A stretch of 64,000 bases of DNA. Origin: Caulobacter sp048541825. Lineage in GTDB: Bacteria; Pseudomonadota; Alphaproteobacteria; Caulobacterales; Caulobacteraceae. Location: assembly GCF_048541825.1 (NCBI RefSeq), contig NZ_CP183332.1, positions 2,046,001-2,110,000 on the forward strand. The letters are read 5' to 3'. Positions 60,984-64,000 of this stretch are shown one piece after another; positions within the stretch are counted from its first letter, which is position 1; each line of letters starts with the position of its first letter. The position numbers and the translations under genes are program-made. The notes under the pieces are model-generated. The model had not been told where the DNA came from. It did no database searches and saw only the letters and a list, made by a program, of their open reading frames with translations.

Positions 60984-62402
60984 ATGGCGCGCGAAGACCG
61001 GAGAGTCGCTTCCAAGGAGGCGTTGACGGCCACGGCTTTCATCGTCGAGGACGCTACACCCGCAGTCCCGCAGGTCGCGAAAGGCGCCCACCTCGCCTTC
61101 GGACGACGGCAGCGATCGACTATAGTCGCCGTGTTGTGCGGCCTTCTGGCGATTGGGGCGCTGTCGCCCAGTCACCTGCTGCAAGGTGTCTACTGGCTGT
61201 TCTACAGCGTCTTCGCAGCCGGCGCCTCCATTCGACTGGCCGCCCTCCTGACGACGCCCTGCAAGCGCGTCTGTCCGGCGCTGGCCGACCATGACCTGCC
61301 GCACTACACGCTGATCGCGCCGCTCTACCGCGAAGCCGACGTGGCCGGCGAACTGGTCGCCAACCTGACTCGACTGGACTATCCGCGCGACCGCCTTCAG
61401 GCGCTGATCGTGCTTGAGGCCGACGATCTGGCGACGCGTTTGGCACTTCACGCCCTGGATCTGCCGTCCTTTGTTCAGGTGCTGGTCGCCCCGCCGGGCC
61501 AGCCGCGCACCAAGCCCCGGGCCTGCAATGTCGGCCTGGGCTTGGCCAAGGGAACGCTCGTTGTCATCTACGACGCAGAGGATGCTCCCGATCCGCTGCA
61601 ACTGCGCGAGGCGGCGGCGCGGTTCGCGGCGGGGCCGGCCGATCTGGCCTGCCTGCAGGCGCCCTTGCGGGTGGAAACGCCCCGCCACCTGGCCTTCATC
61701 GCCGAGCAATTCAGACTGGAATACGCTGCCCTTTTTCAGGTGCTGCTTCCCGCCTATGCGCGCTGGGGCCTGCCCTTCCCGCTTGGCGGGACCAGCAATC
61801 ACTTCAAGATCTCGGCCCTGCGCGCGGTCGGCGGGTGGGACGCCTATAACGTGACCGAGGACGCCGACATCGGCTTTCGCCTGGCCTGCGCGGGCTATCG
61901 ACTGGACGTGATTGAGCGCCCCACCCTGGAGACAGCGCCGACCTCGCTGAGCCAGTGGGGGCCGCAACGCGCGCGGTGGATCAAGGGCCATGTGCAAACC
62001 CTCGCCGTCCACATACAGGGAGCAACGGGGCGAAGCCCCCGAACCCTGCTGGCCCTGATCGTGACCCTGGGCCTGCCCATTGCCGCCTCCAATCTGCATG
62101 CCCCGGCCATGATGATCGCCGGTGTGGGGGTGGCCGTGAACTGGATGGCCGATGGCAAGCTGTCGGTGACCATCGCCGACCTCGTGCTCTACATGTTCGG
62201 ATGGGGCGTTTCGGCGGTCTGCGCGACCGTCGGCCTGATGCGGTCGGGTGACCGGCCGCGCTTCCTGCATCTGTTTGGCATGGTGGGCTACTGGATGATG
62301 TGGGTCTTCGCCTCGCCCCGCGCCGTGTGGCAATTGTTCTTCGCGCCGCACCGCTGGGACAAGACCTCTCACACGCCGCGCACTGGACGGCCAATACCCT
62401 GA
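60984..62402 (+). CDS. Membrane GT2 glycosyltransferase, cellulose-synthase-like
   Basis: 472 residues with GGAGGG upstream of the ATG. Two N-terminal helices (~45-80), a cytoplasmic GT-A domain and about four C-terminal helices. Catalytic motifs: YDAEDAPDP (DxD), NVTEDADIGFRL (TED base) and SLSQWGPQRARWIKG (QxxRW-like), typical of processive beta-glycan synthases. There is no PilZ domain. It would polymerise an exported glycan; the product is unknown. It is divergent from TetR and 6 bases before a methyltransferase gene. Confidence 0.85.
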   Translation: MAREDRRVASKEALTATAFIVEDATPAVPQVAKGAHLAFGRRQRSTIVAVLCGLLAIGALSPSHLLQGVYWLFYSVFAAGASIRLAALLTTPCKRVCPALADHDLPHYTLIAPLYREADVAGELVANLTRLDYPRDRLQALIVLEADDLATRLALHALDLPSFVQVLVAPPGQPRTKPRACNVGLGLAKGTLVVIYDAEDAPDPLQLREAAARFAAGPADLACLQAPLRVETPRHLAFIAEQFRLEYAALFQVLLPAYARWGLPFPLGGTSNHFKISALRAVGGWDAYNVTEDADIGFRLACAGYRLDVIERPTLETAPTSLSQWGPQRARWIKGHVQTLAVHIQGATGRSPRTLLALIVTLGLPIAASNLHAPAMMIAGVGVAVNWMADGKLSVTIADLVLYMFGWGVSAVCATVGLMRSGDRPRFLHLFGMVGYWMMWVFASPRAVWQLFFAPHRWDKTSHTPRTGRPIP

Positions 62403-62408
62403 AAGCGT

Positions 62409-63347
62409 ATGGGCGAGACAATGAGCCCGACGATCGCCCCCGCCCCCATCGTGATGCGCACCACCGGCTGGAGCGACTACGCCCTGCTGGACAGCGGTAA
62501 CGGCAAGAAGCTGGAACGCTATGGCCCCTACACGGTCGTGCGCCCCGAGCCGCAATGCTTCTGGTCGCCGCGCCTGCCGGCCAAGGCCTGGGAGGACGCT
62601 GACGCCGTGTTCGACCCCTCCGACGAGGACGAGGCCGGTCGCTGGCGCTTCAAGGGCAAGCCGATCGAGAGGTTCCCGCTCGCCTGGGGCGAAGCGAAAT
62701 TCAACGGCCAGTTCACACCTTTCCGCCACCTGGCCTTCTTTCCCGAGCAGGCCGCCAACTGGGCCTGGCAGGACGAGCGGGTTCGCGCCTTCGCCAAGGC
62801 ATCAGGCCGTCAGCCCAAGATCCTGAATTTGTTTGGTTATACGGGCGTAGCGTCACTGGTGTGCGCGGCCGCCGGCGCCGCCGTGACCCATGTCGACGCC
62901 TCCAAGAAGTCGGTCGGCTTCGCGCGCGAGAACGCCGCCCTGGCCGGGCTGGAGGACAAGCCGATCCGCTGGATCGTCGAGGACGCCCGCAAGTTCGTCG
63001 CCCGCGAAGTGCGTCGCGGCAATGTTTATGACGGCATCATCCTGGATCCGCCCAAGTTCGGACGCGGCGCCGACGGCGAGGTCTGGCGGCTGTTCGAGGA
63101 CTTGACCGAGCTCACCGCCAACTGCGCTCAGTTACTCAGCGACGACGCCTCGTTCCTGCTGATGAACGCCTATGCGGCCCGCGTTTCGGGCGCGGCCATG
63201 TCGGGTCTGCTGGCCCAGGTGCTGGACGGCCGCAGCGGCGTCATCGATTGGGGTGAGCTCTCCCTGGTCGAGGAAAAGGGCGACCGCCAGATCGGCCTGT
63301 CGTTCTTCGCGCGCTGGTCTTCCCAAGACAGCGTTGGGGAGGCCTAA
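62409..63347 (+). CDS. Class I SAM-dependent methyltransferase, RlmI/RlmK-like
   Basis: 312 residues. The SAM-binding core has ILNLFGYTGVASLVCAAAGA near residue 140, VTHVDASKKSVGFARENAAL and IRWIVEDARKFV, followed by the catalytic loop IILDPPKFGRG. The DPPKFG motif and N-terminal beta region match bacterial 23S rRNA methyltransferases of the RlmI/RlmK group, which modify cytosine C5 or guanine. The exact base is not deducible. It overlaps no gene; the downstream TrmH-type gene begins 4 bases later. Confidence 0.85.
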   Translation: MGETMSPTIAPAPIVMRTTGWSDYALLDSGNGKKLERYGPYTVVRPEPQCFWSPRLPAKAWEDADAVFDPSDEDEAGRWRFKGKPIERFPLAWGEAKFNGQFTPFRHLAFFPEQAANWAWQDERVRAFAKASGRQPKILNLFGYTGVASLVCAAAGAAVTHVDASKKSVGFARENAALAGLEDKPIRWIVEDARKFVAREVRRGNVYDGIILDPPKFGRGADGEVWRLFEDLTELTANCAQLLSDDASFLLMNAYAARVSGAAMSGLLAQVLDGRSGVIDWGELSLVEEKGDRQIGLSFFARWSSQDSVGEA

Positions 63348-63351
63348 GCAA

Positions 63352-64000
63352 TGAACGCCCCCAACCCGGCCAAGACCGTCACCTCGCTGTCGAACAACAC
63401 CGTCAAGGCCGTCCGCGCCCTGCACATGCGCAAGGAGCGCGAAGAGAGCGGCCTGTTCCTGGCTGAGGGCCTGAAGATCGTCATCGAGGCGATCGACTGC
63501 GGTCATGCGCCCACGATCATCATGTACGGCCGCGACGCCGCCGATCATCCGATGCTGCAGAAGGCCTCGCAGGCCTGTCTGAAGGCGGGCGGCGAAGTCA
63601 TTGAGGTCAATCGGGAAATCCTCGAGAAGGTCTCGCGCCGCGACAACCCCCAGGCCGTGGTCGGGGTGTTCAAGCAGGTGTTTACGCCGCTGGACGCCAT
63701 CGTCCCGCAGAGCGCGCCGTGCTGGGTGGCCATGCAGGCCGTGCGCGATCCCGGCAATCTGGGTACCGTCATCCGCACCGCCGACGCCGCCGGCTGCGGC
63801 GGCGTGATCCTCGTCGGCGACTGCGTCGACCCCTATTCGGTCGAGGGCGTGCGGGCGACCATGGGCTCGATCTTCGCGGTCAAGATCGCCAAGGCCACCA
63901 TCCAGGAATTCCTGGCCTGGCGCGAGACCTGGCCCGGCTCGGTGGTCGGCACCCTGCTGACCGCCACGGTCGACCACAAGAGCGCCGATTATGTAAAACC
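63352..64000 (+). CDS. TrmH/SpoU-family RNA 2'-O-methyltransferase, N-terminal 216 codons
   Basis: Runs off the window. An N-terminal substrate-binding domain (LHMRKEREESGLFLAEGLKI) precedes the SpoU trefoil-knot domain with AMQAVRDPGNLGTVIRTADA (motif 1), ILVGDCVDPYSVEGVRATMG (motif 2). The final motif 3 is outside. ATG has a perfect GGGGAGG upstream. It would methylate ribose 2'-OH in rRNA or tRNA. It forms a pair with the preceding RNA methyltransferase. Confidence 0.9.

Overview
The window is a high-GC, gene-dense chromosomal segment of a Caulobacter-type alphaproteobacterium. The main evidence is a full-length TipN-like polarity protein (882 codons, two membrane spans, long coiled coil), a GcrA-family regulator, heavy use of GTG and TTG starts, ATGA-type stop/start overlaps, and GC-rich palindromic intergenic repeats. 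No phage, insertion sequence or CRISPR array was seen.

Layout. 1-7.4 kb: trehalose synthesis (end of otsB, then otsA), a BlaI/M56 sensor-repressor pair, a hydratase plus hexuronate-transporter operon, an oxidoreductase and a PilZ protein. 7.5-9.6 kb: rsgA, then a gene-free, strongly structured stretch and a large palindromic repeat. 9.6-22.2 kb: a uronate/pectin catabolic cluster: kdgK-eda, ppc, kduD-kduI-uxaC, a LacI-family regulator, then uxaA and a mannitol-dehydrogenase-type reductase. Together these cover galacturonate to tagaturonate to altronate to KDG to KDPG, with KduI/KduD feeding in the unsaturated products of pectin lysis. A shared palindrome around ACCGGT lies upstream of four operons and next to the LacI gene, so it is probably that repressor's operator. 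22.2-25.8 kb: tipN followed by a sugar transferase. 26-32.4 kb: sulfate activation (cysD, cysNC), an MFS transporter, metG and a DUF1761 protein.

32.4-40 kb: a gene-free structured region with a 33-bp perfect inverted repeat, tRNA-Thr(UGU), a divergent L,D-transpeptidase and D,D-carboxypeptidase pair, a YaiI-family protein, arfB, a MarR regulator, a GcrA paralogue, a lipoprotein cytochrome c and three SnoaL-like domains. 40-48.4 kb (minus strand): a class II aldolase, an exported barrel-like protein, an RND adaptor and pump, and an AceE-like transketolase. 48.5-51.7 kb: a DUF969-DUF979-DUF2891 operon, a small ORF and a decayed duplicate of the DUF2891 3' end. 51.8-57.6 kb: a CHASE4-type hybrid histidine kinase, dapA-smpB and a Slt70-type lytic transglycosylase. 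57.6-60.8 kb: a TetR-led btuFCD-type ABC importer. 61-64 kb: a GT2 glycosyltransferase and two RNA methyltransferases, the last running off the window.

The most promising unexplained items are the paired operators, the uncharacterised hydratase in the uronate regulon, two gene-free islands of tandem hairpins, and hairpins that overlap start or stop signals, such as the one hiding the transketolase ribosome binding site. All calls come from reading the sequence; no database search was possible.
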